The position numbers and the translations under genes were made by a program. The notes beneath the pieces were generated by a model, which made no database searches, had not been told where the DNA came from, and saw only the letters and a list, made by a program, of their open reading frames with translations. 64,000 nt of DNA from Lentisphaerae bacterium GWF2_49_21 (GTDB lineage Bacteria > Verrucomicrobiota > Lentisphaeria > Victivallales > GWF2-50-93), in contig MHBH01000036.1 of assembly GCA_001804805.1 (NCBI GenBank), forward strand, positions 1 to 64,000. The letters run 5' to 3'. Shown one piece after another: positions 8,176-19,035 of this stretch. Positions within the stretch are counted from its first letter, which is position 1. Every line of letters starts with the position of its first letter.

Positions 8176-9396
8176 TCAAGCTGTAGCTTCATTCTGTTCA
8201 ACTACATCAACTTTCTTCTTCACTGGTTTGGAAAAGACTTCCGTCCAGTTTGTCTTGGCCGTCACGTACATGAGGATTGCAAGCGTTATCACAGAGCAGA
8301 TGGCGACGGTCAGGCCGGTCATCCCTTTGAAGAAGAAGCTATATGAGAAGACCACGAGGAAGAAGATCTGTCCGAGTGCCGCAAGTTTCCACGGGAAATT
8401 CCGGCCAAGCGACATGGAAAGATAGCTTGTGACGAGAAGGACCGAGACCACTGCGGAGATCGCAAAGGACATATGGATGGTGATATGGTCCACCATATAT
8501 GCGAGCAGCAGATGGAACGCGAAAAATCCAGCCGTGACAAAAAGGTAGTGCATCGGATGGATGCTGATGTTCTTCAATATGCCGATGGTTGCGACAAGTA
8601 TGAAGAAGAACAGCAGGCATACGGGCGCGAAATACGTGATCCTCGAAGCGACCGGGCCAGGATTGAGCTTTTCCGGAATGATCACGCCGATCTCCTGGTT
8701 GGTGATCAGGTCTTCGGCCTTCCACTCAAGCGTCATTCCGTCTGCAGATTCTTTTGCCGTCATTGCCGACAATGTCCCGTCCGGATAGTCGATGTTCTTG
8801 AAATCCGTCTTCACCGACATTGCCAGATGCTGGACTCTTCCTGTATTCTTGTCCAATCTGTATCGCCATTCATAGATGCCGCGAGTCTTATATGCGAGCT
8901 TGAATTCCTTTGTCGCGCCAGGAGCGAGCTCGATGATCTCGTTGATGCCTTCCTCTGTGTTGACAGGTGTCTTGACGCCGGCACCGTCGACGGCGAAGCT
9001 GAACTCGTCATAGGTTCCTCCCTTGGCGGGGAAATTAAAATGCATACGGACTTTCTGTGACGTTCCTTCGATGTTGTGTATTTTGTATTTGCCTGTAAAG
9101 GTTGAGACGAAAGTCGGATACCAGACAAGCCCCTTTTTACGGTAGTCCAGTTTCAGGGAGACCTTTATGTCGTTTTCTTCCGGCATGATCCATCGTGAAG
9201 AGGAGCTCCCGGGGATCTGGACAGAAAGTGAGGGTGCTTCCTGGACAAGCCTGGATCCCCAGAGAGCTTCAACTGCGTATCCAAGACGGCTGGAAAAGCC
9301 GTCGGATCTGATCATTGTGGAGGTTCCGAGGATGATCCATCCAGCACATCCGAGCAGGTAGATGAATCCGATTGCGACTATTCTTTTGATACTCAT
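8176..9396 (-). CDS. CreD-like inner membrane protein
   Basis: Periplasmic domain followed by a TM block HPMHYLFVTAGFFAFHLLLAYMVDHI..LAILMYVTAKTNW resembling CreD. Confidence 0.6.
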   Translation of the reverse strand: MSIKRIVAIGFIYLLGCAGWIILGTSTMIRSDGFSSRLGYAVEALWGSRLVQEAPSLSVQIPGSSSSRWIMPEENDIKVSLKLDYRKKGLVWYPTFVSTFTGKYKIHNIEGTSQKVRMHFNFPAKGGTYDEFSFAVDGAGVKTPVNTEEGINEIIELAPGATKEFKLAYKTRGIYEWRYRLDKNTGRVQHLAMSVKTDFKNIDYPDGTLSAMTAKESADGMTLEWKAEDLITNQEIGVIIPEKLNPGPVASRITYFAPVCLLFFFILVATIGILKNISIHPMHYLFVTAGFFAFHLLLAYMVDHITIHMSFAISAVVSVLLVTSYLSMSLGRNFPWKLAALGQIFFLVVFSYSFFFKGMTGLTVAICSVITLAILMYVTAKTNWTEVFSKPVKKKVDVVEQNEATA

Positions 9397-9408
9397 TTTG
9401 CACCTCCG

Positions 9409-11028
9409 TTATTTTGGGTTGTTCACCGGTTCCCTGTATGATATTGAAAACTTCATGTCGTCGCCCTTGTAGAACGAACGGGAGAAATAATATGGGGTTC
9501 CCACGAATTCCGGAGGAGGATCCCATTTCCTGTCTGCCGCGGCGCTTGCCGGCCCCTCAAGCGAAGTGAGCTGGACTCTTGACGGAAGGGCGATACCCAT
9601 GTAGAAGTTCCGCGCGGAAATCCCGGTCTCTGGAATTGATATGTCCAGAGTGCCATAAAGTCCGAGTTTCTGTCCTTTTTTCAGAAGCGCAAGTTCAACC
9701 AGTGAACTGCCATCCTGTGCGAGCGGAATTATCCAGTCGCCGTCATTTCCCGAATATGCCTTTTTCTCGGAGCCGTTGACTTTCAAGGACCATATTTCAG
9801 CAGAAGGGATTTTCTTTATTGACAGGCGTGAACCGGCTTCCGCAGGGACATTCATCCTGAGGACTGTTAGATTCCCTCCGTTCTCCTCGAAGGAGCTGAA
9901 ATAATATACGGAGTCGAGGACGATCTTCGGAACTGCCGCGCACTCGAATTTCTTGAGGGAGATTGAAATGACTGCCGACGTGTCGGTCTTCAACGCGTAT
10001 TTCCTGTTCTCCATCGCCTTCCTGAGCGAGGGAGAGAGTTTCTCCGGGGAGACTTTGACGATCTCAGATTTTGACGAGATCGCGATTTCCGCATCCTCCG
10101 GTTCCTCAACCATGAAAATCCCCTCGCTGCCGGTGTTGTCCTGGATTGATGGAATGCCTATTGACTGGAAATCACCCTCGTCATACGCGAACTTCACTGA
10201 GAAGACATCCTTCTGTGGCTGTGGGAAATCGATTGTATAGCTGCCATCGGCCGTCTTCCGTATCCAGGACTCGTTGAGACTTGTCGATACGAACTTGGCC
10301 TTTTCAGAAATCCTGAGACTGATGGAGCCTGATATCTCCTGCATTGGTGCGAAATTCGCAGTAAAATACGCCTTGCGCCCCTGGATCTGTAGGACTGACA
10401 GGGTTCCGATCTCGATTATCCTTGAAGCTGTGATCTTCTCCTTTTCGGCAAATCGTACGGTCAGGATCTTTTCACCGTTGAAGCAGTAGATGTCGCTACC
10501 ACTGGCAATTCCGGGCGCGCTTATGATGTTCATCCCATCTTGCATCTGCAGCACTAGCGAATTGCTCACGCAGTCAGGAATCTGGAAGCTGATATATTTC
10601 GATTCCTTGTCCTCCAGGACAGGAGAGAGGAAGGATATCTCCAGTTTCAAAGGTTCCTTGTCGGACGGCAGCACTGAAACAGATTTGTCATCCTGGCAGA
10701 GCAGCGTTCCTCCGCTTGCTGACTCGATTTTACTGATGATGAAATTCTTGCCGAACAGCGGGACAGGAACGGGATTTCCGGAAATGAGTTTTCCTGTCAA
10801 GGAGACTTTTCCGGAAACCTTCCCTTTTTCCACGGAGAGCCTGTATTCGGCCAAATCGAGCGCGAACACCATCTTCTGCTTCTCCTGCGGTCCTGACGCC
10901 TTGATCTCCCTTTCAATGTTGTCCCTGTAGATCTTCTTGAACTCATCCCAGGGCACTGAGACGGAATTCTGTCCGTACGCGGCGGCGGCGAAGAGCAACG
11001 CCAGCAGCATTAAAATTGTCCTTTTCAT
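9409..11028 (-). CDS. Exported hypothetical protein, operon partner of the CreD-like gene
   Basis: Signal peptide MKRTILMLLALLFAAAAYGQ; beta-rich; 12 bp from the CreD-like start. Confidence 0.6.
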   Translation of the reverse strand: MKRTILMLLALLFAAAAYGQNSVSVPWDEFKKIYRDNIEREIKASGPQEKQKMVFALDLAEYRLSVEKGKVSGKVSLTGKLISGNPVPVPLFGKNFIISKIESASGGTLLCQDDKSVSVLPSDKEPLKLEISFLSPVLEDKESKYISFQIPDCVSNSLVLQMQDGMNIISAPGIASGSDIYCFNGEKILTVRFAEKEKITASRIIEIGTLSVLQIQGRKAYFTANFAPMQEISGSISLRISEKAKFVSTSLNESWIRKTADGSYTIDFPQPQKDVFSVKFAYDEGDFQSIGIPSIQDNTGSEGIFMVEEPEDAEIAISSKSEIVKVSPEKLSPSLRKAMENRKYALKTDTSAVISISLKKFECAAVPKIVLDSVYYFSSFEENGGNLTVLRMNVPAEAGSRLSIKKIPSAEIWSLKVNGSEKKAYSGNDGDWIIPLAQDGSSLVELALLKKGQKLGLYGTLDISIPETGISARNFYMGIALPSRVQLTSLEGPASAAADRKWDPPPEFVGTPYYFSRSFYKGDDMKFSISYREPVNNPK

Positions 11029-11140
11029 AAAGCCCTCCTTTCTGTTTTCTGGAGATACGGTAGAAGGGCACTATGAAGTCCTTGTGAAGTGGAAAAGAAA
11101 TCGGCGTGAAATAAATTTTCCGGACGGAAAATTTATAAAC

Positions 11141-12790
11141 TCAGGATATGCCGGAGATGTTTCCTTTGCTGTCTATGTCTATTTTCTTGTATGCCGGATT
11201 CTGAGGCAGGCCGGGCATGCGCATTATGTCGCCGGTGATAGGTATGAGGAAACCGGCGCCTGAGGCGATCTCAATCTCCCTGACGGTGACAAGGAAGTCC
11301 TTCGGCCTTCCGAGGAGCTTTGGATTGTCCGAGAGGGAATTCTGGGTTTTTGCGATGCAGACAGGAAGTTTTTCGAGACCGAGTCTCCTGATGAGTTCGA
11401 TATCCTTATGGGCCTTCGGATGATAATCGACCTTTTTCGCCCCGTAAATCTTTCCGGCAATTGTCAGTATCTTTTCTTCGACAGGGATGTCAAGCGAGTA
11501 CAACGGATGCGATTTGACATTGTTCGCAGATGTAATTGAAACAACTTTTTCAGCGAGGTCAAGCGCACCTGCTCCGCCCTTTTCCCACCCATTCGACCAG
11601 GCGAACGGTATCCCTTTTTCAGCGAGCAGTTCCGAAAGGGCTTTTTCCTCGTCCGGGCTGTCGGATGAGAACCTGTTGACGGCGACAATGGCATTTGTCC
11701 CGAACTGCAGGATGTTCTCATAATGTTTTTCAAGATTTGAAAATCCTTTCCTGAGAGCATCGATGTTCTTTTCGGAAATCTTCTTGAGGTCCGCCCCCCC
11801 GTGGTATTTTAGGGCCCTGACTGTAGCGACAAGGACGACTGCGCTTACAGAGAAGCCGGCTTTCCTGGCGACGATGTCAAAGAATTTTTCCGCACCGAGT
11901 TCGAATGCGAATCCCGCTTCGGTTATCGCATAGTCTCCAAGTTTCAATGCGAGCCTGGTGGCGATTATGGAATTCGCGCCCTGTGCGATGTTCGCAAACG
12001 GACCGCCATGGATGAGCACAGGATTGTTCTCAAGGGTCTGTACTATGTTTGGACAGAGGGCGTCCTTGAGCAGGGCTGTTGCGGCACCGGCGACGCCAAG
12101 ATCCTTGGCGAACACAGGATTGCCTAGGACGTCCAGCCCTATCAGGATCTTTTCGATTCTTTCCTTGAGTTCATTGTAGCTCTCGGAGAGGCAGAGGATC
12201 GCCATGATCTCGCTTGCTGCAGTTATGTCGAATCCTGTTTCACGGGGATAGCCGTTTTTTGTTCCGCCAAGGCTTATGACGATCTCCCTGAGCGAGCGAT
12301 CGTTCATGTCCATGGCGCGTTTCCAGCGTATGGATCTTGAATCCAGATTGAGCCTTCCCCAGTGGATCTCGTTGTCGACGGCCGCGGCGATCAGGTTGTG
12401 TGAACGTTCTACGGCCGGGATGTCGCCGGTGAAATGGAGGTTGATGTCTTCCATCGGAGCCACCTGTGCTTTTCCACCGCCGGTGGCGCCGCCCTTCATT
12501 CCGAAAACAGGACCGAGGGAAGGTTCGCGGAGGGCTAGGACGGATTTGTGTCCGGATTTCCTTAGTGCGTCATGTAGGCCTATTGAAGTCGTGGTCTTTC
12601 CTTCGCCGGCTGGGGTAGGGGTGATGGCGGAGACGAGGATCAGTTTTCCATCTTTTTCCTTTTTAAGTTCTTCAAGCAGGTCAAGGGATATCTTAGCCTT
12701 GTAATCGCCGTATCTAGAAAGATGTTCTTCGGGTATTCCGGCGGTTTTTGCGACAACCGCTATGTCCTTGAGATTCATGTTTTTGCTCAT
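11141..12790 (-). CDS. fhs: Formate--tetrahydrofolate ligase
   Basis: TPTPAGEGKTTTSIGL, REPSLGPVFGMKGGATGGGKAQVAPMEDINLHFTGD, RMPGLPQNPAY. Confidence 0.97.
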   Translation of the reverse strand: MSKNMNLKDIAVVAKTAGIPEEHLSRYGDYKAKISLDLLEELKKEKDGKLILVSAITPTPAGEGKTTTSIGLHDALRKSGHKSVLALREPSLGPVFGMKGGATGGGKAQVAPMEDINLHFTGDIPAVERSHNLIAAAVDNEIHWGRLNLDSRSIRWKRAMDMNDRSLREIVISLGGTKNGYPRETGFDITAASEIMAILCLSESYNELKERIEKILIGLDVLGNPVFAKDLGVAGAATALLKDALCPNIVQTLENNPVLIHGGPFANIAQGANSIIATRLALKLGDYAITEAGFAFELGAEKFFDIVARKAGFSVSAVVLVATVRALKYHGGADLKKISEKNIDALRKGFSNLEKHYENILQFGTNAIVAVNRFSSDSPDEEKALSELLAEKGIPFAWSNGWEKGGAGALDLAEKVVSITSANNVKSHPLYSLDIPVEEKILTIAGKIYGAKKVDYHPKAHKDIELIRRLGLEKLPVCIAKTQNSLSDNPKLLGRPKDFLVTVREIEIASGAGFLIPITGDIMRMPGLPQNPAYKKIDIDSKGNISGIS

Positions 12791-12875
12791 TGATACCTCG
12801 TTGAGTTATGCATATTCGTGATAAATAGAATAGGCAGGAGACGGGATTATGTCAAATGCTTGCAAGATAAATATT

Positions 12876-12969
12876 AATATGCCACCCGCTGCGAGGGCTC
12901 CTGTCTTTTATTCATTCTAATCCCCACGCTTACGCATGGGGCTACAATATGCCGCCCTCTGCGAGGGCT
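12876..12969. repeat. Repeat cluster: two direct AATATGCCrCCCkCTGCGAGGGCT units flanking a CCCCACGC-TTAC-GCATGGGG hairpin
   Basis: 12876-12899 and 12946-12969 match at 22/24; the central hairpin is at 12922-12941. Confidence 0.8.
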
Positions 12970-13021
12970 GAATATCATTAAATAAATCCCTTAAATATAT
13001 CCCTCAAATGGTGGTGGTCTG

Positions 13022-13927
13022 TCAACTCTCTTTTTCAATTTCACCTTTCAATAATTTCAATCTTTCCACGAATGGCATTGGAGGTGGAAATCCCATAGAA
13101 AGGATTTTTCCCATGGCTAGATGTGAATCGTTAGGGCGCCGGGCCTCTGTTTCTGGCGCCTTTTCGAGGCGCACTATGTTTTTCATGCTTATGCTGAATA
13201 TTTCTGCGAATGTCGCAGTTATCCTGTAGCGGCTTGTCTTGCACTGTCCGCTGAAATGGAAAATTCTGGAAGCGTTTTTCTTCAGCAGGAAGAAAATGGC
13301 CTTGGCGACATCTCCGGTGTATGTCGGATAACGGACGATTGAATCCTCCATGGGCCATGGCTTGCCGGAGTCGAGAGCCTTGAGCGTCCCATAAAGGAGA
13401 TCTGATTTCTGGAGCCCGGCCGCCATCCCATAGAGCAGGGGGACTCGCAGGATTATGGGGTTTTCACATAATTTAAGGACAGCTTTTTCACCCATCAGCT
13501 TTGTTTCGCCGTAATAATTGACAGGACTTGGTTTGTCATTTTCCTTGTAAGGTGGATTTGTTCCGGAGAATACATAATCAGTTGAGATATGGAACATCTT
13601 TGCTTTGCGTTTCGCGGCTTCTGAAGCAAGTTGTTCTGTCGCCCAACTATTGATCCTGAAAGCGCCAGCCTTGTCCTTTTCGCACTGGTCCGGACTGCGC
13701 CAGGCGGCGGTGTGGATGATGGTGTCCCAGTCTGCGCTGCAAATTTTCTCAATGCCATTTTCGGTAGTTATATCTGCAGTTAGAAAACCTTCATGTTTTC
13801 CGCTGGAAACTCCGGTGATCTGCGATATCCGCAGATTTGATTTTGTTTTTTTCAAAATCAAATGATCTGCCAGAAGCGAGATTTCGGAACCGAGAAGTCC
13901 TCTTGCGCCAGTGAGTAATATTTTCAA
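13022..13927 (-). CDS. RmlD-like sugar-nucleotide reductase (SDR)
   Basis: KILLTGARGLLGSEI, HISTDYVFSGTNPPYKENDKPSPVNYYGETKLMGEKAV. TTG start. Confidence 0.8.
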   Translation of the reverse strand: MKILLTGARGLLGSEISLLADHLILKKTKSNLRISQITGVSSGKHEGFLTADITTENGIEKICSADWDTIIHTAAWRSPDQCEKDKAGAFRINSWATEQLASEAAKRKAKMFHISTDYVFSGTNPPYKENDKPSPVNYYGETKLMGEKAVLKLCENPIILRVPLLYGMAAGLQKSDLLYGTLKALDSGKPWPMEDSIVRYPTYTGDVAKAIFFLLKKNASRIFHFSGQCKTSRYRITATFAEIFSISMKNIVRLEKAPETEARRPNDSHLAMGKILSMGFPPPMPFVERLKLLKGEIEKES

Positions 13928-14083
13928 TTTTAGATTTTCGGTTTATGATTTTAGCAATACATGGGGCATAACATTGACAAAGCTAACATTTTACCTGTAA
14001 TTTGCAACTTCTTCCATGGGCATCCTTGAATATTTATCCTGTTCGTATAACGTATGCGGCGCAAAAAAACTTAGGAGAAGAAA

Positions 14084-15091
14084 ATGAGCAAGGGATATAA
14101 TATTGCGATAGCCGGGGCGACCGGGGCCGTTGGAATCGATATGATGCTTACTCTCGAGAAGAGGAATTTTCCTGTGAAAAACCTCCGGCTTCTCGCTTCT
14201 GAGAGATCTGTAGGCAAGAAGTTGAAATTCAAGGGGGAGGAGATTGCCGTCCAGGAGCTTAAGCACGATTCATTCAAGGGAATTGACATAGCTCTTTTCA
14301 GCGCAGGCGCCGCAAGGTCGAAGGAGTTTGCGAAATCCGCAGTTGATGCGGGTGCAGTCATGATCGACAATTCGAGCGCGTTCAGGATGGACGATGGCGT
14401 CCCTCTGGTTGTTCCTGAAGTCAATCCTGAAGACGTGAAGACGCACAAGGGTATAATTGCCAATCCCAACTGTTCGACAATCATAATGGTCGTTGCAGTA
14501 TATCCTCTCCATAAGGCGAAAAAGCTCAAGAGGCTTGTTGCCGCGACATATCAGGCGGCCAGCGGAGCCGGTGCCAAGGCCATGACTGAACTTGAAGAAC
14601 AGTCCAAGCAGGTGCTTGCAGGCAATCCAAATCTTTCGATTGCGGTGCTTCCGCAGAGGATCGCCTTCAATCTTTTCCCGCATATTGACGTCTTTCTTGA
14701 CAACGGATACACCAAGGAAGAAATGAAGATGACTTATGAAGGCAGGAAGATCATGCATCATCCGAACCTCATGGTCTCATGCACCTGCGTCCGTGTTCCG
14801 GTGATGCGCGCGCATTCCGAGGCGCTCAACATGGAATTTGAGAAGGACATAAGCCCTGAAGAGGCCAGGAAGATACTTTCCAAGGCGCCAGGCATCCAGC
14901 TCCGCGACGATCCGGCGAACAAGATATATCCGATGCCGATAGAGGCTTCGGGAATGTACGATGTGCTGGTCGGGAGGATCCGCCAGGACATTTCAAGGGA
15001 CGACAAGCGCGGTCTTGACATGTTCATCAGCGGTGACCAGATCCTGAAAGGGGCGGCTTTGAACGCAGTGCAGATTGCGGAAATATTGTAA
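14084..15091 (+). CDS. asd: Aspartate-semialdehyde dehydrogenase
   Basis: IAGATGAVG, NPNCSTI, YQAASGAGAKAM, CTCVRVPVMRAHSEA. Confidence 0.95.
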   Translation: MSKGYNIAIAGATGAVGIDMMLTLEKRNFPVKNLRLLASERSVGKKLKFKGEEIAVQELKHDSFKGIDIALFSAGAARSKEFAKSAVDAGAVMIDNSSAFRMDDGVPLVVPEVNPEDVKTHKGIIANPNCSTIIMVVAVYPLHKAKKLKRLVAATYQAASGAGAKAMTELEEQSKQVLAGNPNLSIAVLPQRIAFNLFPHIDVFLDNGYTKEEMKMTYEGRKIMHHPNLMVSCTCVRVPVMRAHSEALNMEFEKDISPEEARKILSKAPGIQLRDDPANKIYPMPIEASGMYDVLVGRIRQDISRDDKRGLDMFISGDQILKGAALNAVQIAEIL

Positions 15092-15094
15092 TAA

Positions 15095-15140
15095 TTTTCC
15101 GGCACCCTTCCCTTCCCATCTCTGGGAGGGTGCCGGAAAA
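15095..15140. terminator. Terminator-like hairpin after asd
   Basis: TTTTCCGGCACCC..GGGTGCCGGAAAA stem with A/T tracts on both sides. Confidence 0.75.
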
Positions 15141-15259
15141 TCATATTTCTGTACTTATATATTTTTAATTCATTCTCCTTGCCAGACACCAATACCGGTA
15201 TTAGGTTATCTGTCCATTTCGGATAATTAAATATATTATGAAATAACGGGAGAAGGGAC

Positions 15260-16921
15260 ATGGAAATTTCAGTACTTCAGAAAGCCAGGGCGGCATATGA
15301 ACCGAAGCTTCCTCCAGCGTTTGTGAACGGAGCTCTTATGACAGTCGAAAAGAGCGCGCCTACCGAATCGATAGGCGACCAGGAAAGCATCAAGAAGCTT
15401 TTTCCTGCGAACTACGGCAAGCCCATCCTTGAGTTTTCAGCAGGCGAGCAGAAAAAGGCGCCAAAACCCATAAATGTCGGAGTCATACTTTCAGGCGGAC
15501 AGGCTCCGGGCGGGCACAATGTGATAGCAGGAATCTTTGACGGACTTAGGTCGATCAACGACAAATGCAAATTATATGGATTCCTTGGCGGCCCCAGCGG
15601 ACTTGTGGACAACGAATCCATTGAAATCACCGAGGAACTTGTCAAACAGTACCGCAACACCGGCGGATTCGACATGATAGCTTCCGGGCGTACAAAGCTC
15701 GAGACACCTGAGCAGTTCGAGAAAGCCGCGAAAAACTGTAAGAAGCTCGGTATCAGCGCGCTTGTGATAGTGGGCGGCGACGATTCCAACACCAATGCGT
15801 GTCTTCTTGCCGAACATTTCTGCATGAAGAAGAATCCAATCCAGGTGATCGGATGTCCGAAGACAATTGATGGCGATCTGAAGAATGAGTTTGTCGAGAC
15901 TTCATTCGGATTTGACACTGCGTGCAAGGTCTACAGCGAACTCATCGGCAATATTGCGAGGGATGCCGATTCCGCGAGGAAATACTGGCATTTCATCAAG
16001 CTCATGGGGCGTACGGCCTCCCACATAACTCTGGAATGCGCTCTGCAGACGCATCCGAACATTGCACTGATATCCGAAGAGGTGGCGAAGAAGAAGCAGA
16101 CATTGTCCGATATCGTCGAAGACATTGTCAAGGTTATTGGGAAGAGGGCCAAGAAAAAAAGAAATTTCGGCATAGTCCTTATCCCTGAAGGGCTCATTGA
16201 ATTCATACCTGAGATCAAGAAGCTCATAAATGAGCTGAATGAAATTATGACCAAGGATGAAGCGGCACTCAATTTTCTCAAGACAGATGAGGATAAGACA
16301 AGTTTCATCAGGGGCAAGCTCAGCAATGAGGCTGCTTCAGTCTATGTCTCAATGCCTATGCAGATACAGATCCAGCTCATCAAGGACAGGGATCCACACG
16401 GCAACGTCCAGGTCTCAATGATAGAAACAGAGAAGCTTCTTGCCCAGATGGTGGAGAACCGTATAAACACTCTTAAGTCACAGGGCAAATCAGATGTGAA
16501 GGATGTCAAGTTCAAGGCCCAGTGCCATTTCATGGGGTATGAAGGAAGATGCGCGGCGCCCTCCAATTTTGACGCGGATTACTGCTACACTCTAGGAGCC
16601 ACTGCAGCAGCCCTTGTCGGATCTGGGAGTACTGGCTACATGGCGGCAGTCAGGAATCTTACGAAAGCTTCTGACCAGTGGATGAGCGTCGGAATTCCGA
16701 TTACAATGATGATGAACATGGAAAGAAGGCACGGCAAGGAAAAGCCGGTCATTCAGAAATCGCTTGTCTATCTCGCAGGCAAGGTTTTCAAGGAATTCGC
16801 GGAAAACCGTGACAAATGGGCTACTGAGACTGAATATCTATATCCCGGCCCAATACAGTATTTCGGCCCCACGGAGGTCTGCGATCAGCCTACGAAAACA
16901 ATAGTTCTTGAATGCGGATGA
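15260..16921 (+). CDS. pfp: Diphosphate--fructose-6-phosphate 1-phosphotransferase (PPi-PFK)
   Basis: [46 protein letters not shown]; long-type subunit, 553 aa. Confidence 0.92.
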   Translation: MEISVLQKARAAYEPKLPPAFVNGALMTVEKSAPTESIGDQESIKKLFPANYGKPILEFSAGEQKKAPKPINVGVILSGGQAPGGHNVIAGIFDGLRSINDKCKLYGFLGGPSGLVDNESIEITEELVKQYRNTGGFDMIASGRTKLETPEQFEKAAKNCKKLGISALVIVGGDDSNTNACLLAEHFCMKKNPIQVIGCPKTIDGDLKNEFVETSFGFDTACKVYSELIGNIARDADSARKYWHFIKLMGRTASHITLECALQTHPNIALISEEVAKKKQTLSDIVEDIVKVIGKRAKKKRNFGIVLIPEGLIEFIPEIKKLINELNEIMTKDEAALNFLKTDEDKTSFIRGKLSNEAASVYVSMPMQIQIQLIKDRDPHGNVQVSMIETEKLLAQMVENRINTLKSQGKSDVKDVKFKAQCHFMGYEGRCAAPSNFDADYCYTLGATAAALVGSGSTGYMAAVRNLTKASDQWMSVGIPITMMMNMERRHGKEKPVIQKSLVYLAGKVFKEFAENRDKWATETEYLYPGPIQYFGPTEVCDQPTKTIVLECG

Positions 16922-18537
16922 ACAGGAATTATCTTCTGCTTATTTTGCTTTTAGGCTTTTTTTCATTGTCAGTGTCATATATGGATCCCTATAGGGCGTC
17001 CAATCTGGACATCACCCCTGATTCCACTGAGTATGCCATTGGAGCCTGGCATATAGCCTCTGAAGCTAAATACTTCATACAGATTGATGGTAAGAAATAT
17101 CCACCGAGATATCCGCCTTGGTTTTCAATGTTCGTCATATCACCTGCCTATCTGCTTTCAGCTGAAATTGGGAATGGTATCTATCCGGTCACCTTCATGG
17201 CGGTACTTGGAACAATCATGGCATTCTTTATTGGCCGCATGATAGCCGGGGAGCTCGGAGGGGTGTTGTCAGCTGTCTTGGTTCTATGCTATCCGGCCTA
17301 CAGGCAGTATTCAGGCCTGATAATGTCGGATGTGCCCTGCGCGGCAGGCGTTCTTGCAGCCTGCTGCATGTATGTCGTTGTTAAAAAGGACAGACGGTTG
17401 ATTGTCTGGACCTGTGCTGGACTGCTTGTTGCATTCTGCGGAGCTTTAAGGCCAGAGGGATTTGCTGTTCTTGTCCCGTTTGCAATTGAAGTTCTTCTTA
17501 TCCGTGAAAACATATGGGCTAAGGCGTGGAAGACTGCTCTCCTAATGCTTCCTTCAGCCGCGATCATAGCTGCGACCATGCTTTATAACAATATAGTTTT
17601 CGGGTCACCTTTCAGAAACGGCTACAAGTACTGGTGTCCGGTGCCATACGACTATCCTTCCCTGGTCTTTTCAGCCAAATATGCGGTATTGAACCTGAAA
17701 GTCCTCTGGGCAACCATGGTTCCTTTGATGATGATTCTTGCCGCAGGCATCTTTTATCTGATCAGGCTGAGAAAAGTGAAAACACCGGCCTCCTTTACCG
17801 AATTGAAGAGTGTTGTTGTCTTTTCTTCATTATATGGATTTCTCCTGGTGTCCTTCCATGTCATATATTTTTATCCGGAAGCCAGATTCTACATTCCTCT
17901 GGCTGCTCTTTGCTGTGTGATAACAGGTGGACTGCTTTCCATTCTTATGCTGGATATTAATTCAAAATCAGCAAAGGTGGAAAAGGATCAGGAATTTATT
18001 GAAATAAAAACGAATGGAGATCTTCATAGAACGCTCTTGAATTTCATGATAATTGCAGTGCTGATTATTCTGTGCTGGAGGATGACGACAGAGCCTGGAA
18101 AGCCAATTAAACGTCTCGCAGCCGAGAGCATAAGGAGACATACACCAGGCAACTCAATAGTCATTTCCTCGATAGATCCTGTCTATCTCGAATTCTTTGC
18201 AGGAGGAGGTGGACGCCGGTTTATTCCGATCTCACGTACCACGGAGTATGCCTCCAAGATGATAGCGGAGAGGAAGATTGAAAATCCTGATCCGTTTCCT
18301 GTATGCTGGTGGGAGCACATGTGTCCGGGCCTTCTAAAGGGAGGGGCAAAGCTTGTCGTGCCATTCACAGTAGGTGAATCACCCGGCAGGATAGTGGAAG
18401 CCGTGAAAAATGGAGTTCCGGTGTTCATTGATTCCTCATGTATTTCCGGGACGGACATGTTGATTTTTAAAAAACTTGAAGACAAGATGGTCCTGATGCA
18501 GTGTTCTGATACGATTTTCCAGCTGGTTTTGAAATAA
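16918..18537 (+). CDS. GT-C-fold membrane glycosyltransferase-like protein
   Basis: Many TM helices, [20 protein letters not shown] first-loop pattern; ATGA overlap with pfp. Confidence 0.65.
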   Translation: MNRNYLLLILLLGFFSLSVSYMDPYRASNLDITPDSTEYAIGAWHIASEAKYFIQIDGKKYPPRYPPWFSMFVISPAYLLSAEIGNGIYPVTFMAVLGTIMAFFIGRMIAGELGGVLSAVLVLCYPAYRQYSGLIMSDVPCAAGVLAACCMYVVVKKDRRLIVWTCAGLLVAFCGALRPEGFAVLVPFAIEVLLIRENIWAKAWKTALLMLPSAAIIAATMLYNNIVFGSPFRNGYKYWCPVPYDYPSLVFSAKYAVLNLKVLWATMVPLMMILAAGIFYLIRLRKVKTPASFTELKSVVVFSSLYGFLLVSFHVIYFYPEARFYIPLAALCCVITGGLLSILMLDINSKSAKVEKDQEFIEIKTNGDLHRTLLNFMIIAVLIILCWRMTTEPGKPIKRLAAESIRRHTPGNSIVISSIDPVYLEFFAGGGGRRFIPISRTTEYASKMIAERKIENPDPFPVCWWEHMCPGLLKGGAKLVVPFTVGESPGRIVEAVKNGVPVFIDSSCISGTDMLIFKKLEDKMVLMQCSDTIFQLVLK

Positions 18538-18644
18538 TATGAAATTAACATTCATGAAATTAGTTGCAGGATCAGATACAAAAGAATGAAACAAGCTGAA
18601 ATCAAGTTGATTTTACCACGGGTTGAACTACTGTTTTTGCCAAT

Positions 18645-18944
18645 ATGAAAATAATTGACGTAAAATACGTCGCCGCTCTTGCCCGGCTTGAGCTTGACAG
18701 TGAAAAAGAGGAACGGCTCCAGAAGGAAATGGAGACGATCCTCAACTACGTCGATTCCCTTTCAGAACTTGATGTCTCCAGTATTGAACCTACCGCCCAT
18801 GCCGTCCAGATGACGAATGTGTTAAGGGACGATATCTCTGAAATCCCGTTCCCGCGGGAAGAGATGCTTGCAAACGCCCCGGAGACTGTCGGAGGTGAAC
18901 TAATAAAGGTTCCTGCGGTAATACCCGGCGAGGAGGAGAATTAG
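18645..18944 (+). CDS. gatC: Asp-tRNA(Asn)/Glu-tRNA(Gln) amidotransferase subunit C
   Basis: VKYVAALARLELDSEKEERLQKEMETILNYVDSLSELDVS; first gene of gatCAB. Confidence 0.93.
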   Translation: MKIIDVKYVAALARLELDSEKEERLQKEMETILNYVDSLSELDVSSIEPTAHAVQMTNVLRDDISEIPFPREEMLANAPETVGGELIKVPAVIPGEEEN

Positions 18945-19010
18945 GAAGTTCTAGAGTGCGGGAGTTCGAAAGTTCTGAAGTTGAGGAAAGTAGGAAGTAG
19001 AATTTAGAAA
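18945..19010. repeat. Degenerate AAGTTC/GAGTTCGAAAGTTC direct-repeat tract between gatC and gatA
   Basis: GAAGTTCTAGAGTGCGGGAGTTCGAAAGTTCTGAAGTTGAGG. Confidence 0.55.
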
Positions 19011-19035
19011 TTATAAAACTAATCTAAAGATACAG

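Noticed and set aside
8473-9060. 195-aa plus-strand ORF opposite the CreD-like gene
   Set aside because: Shadow ORF; the minus-strand reading has signal/TM structure and operon context.
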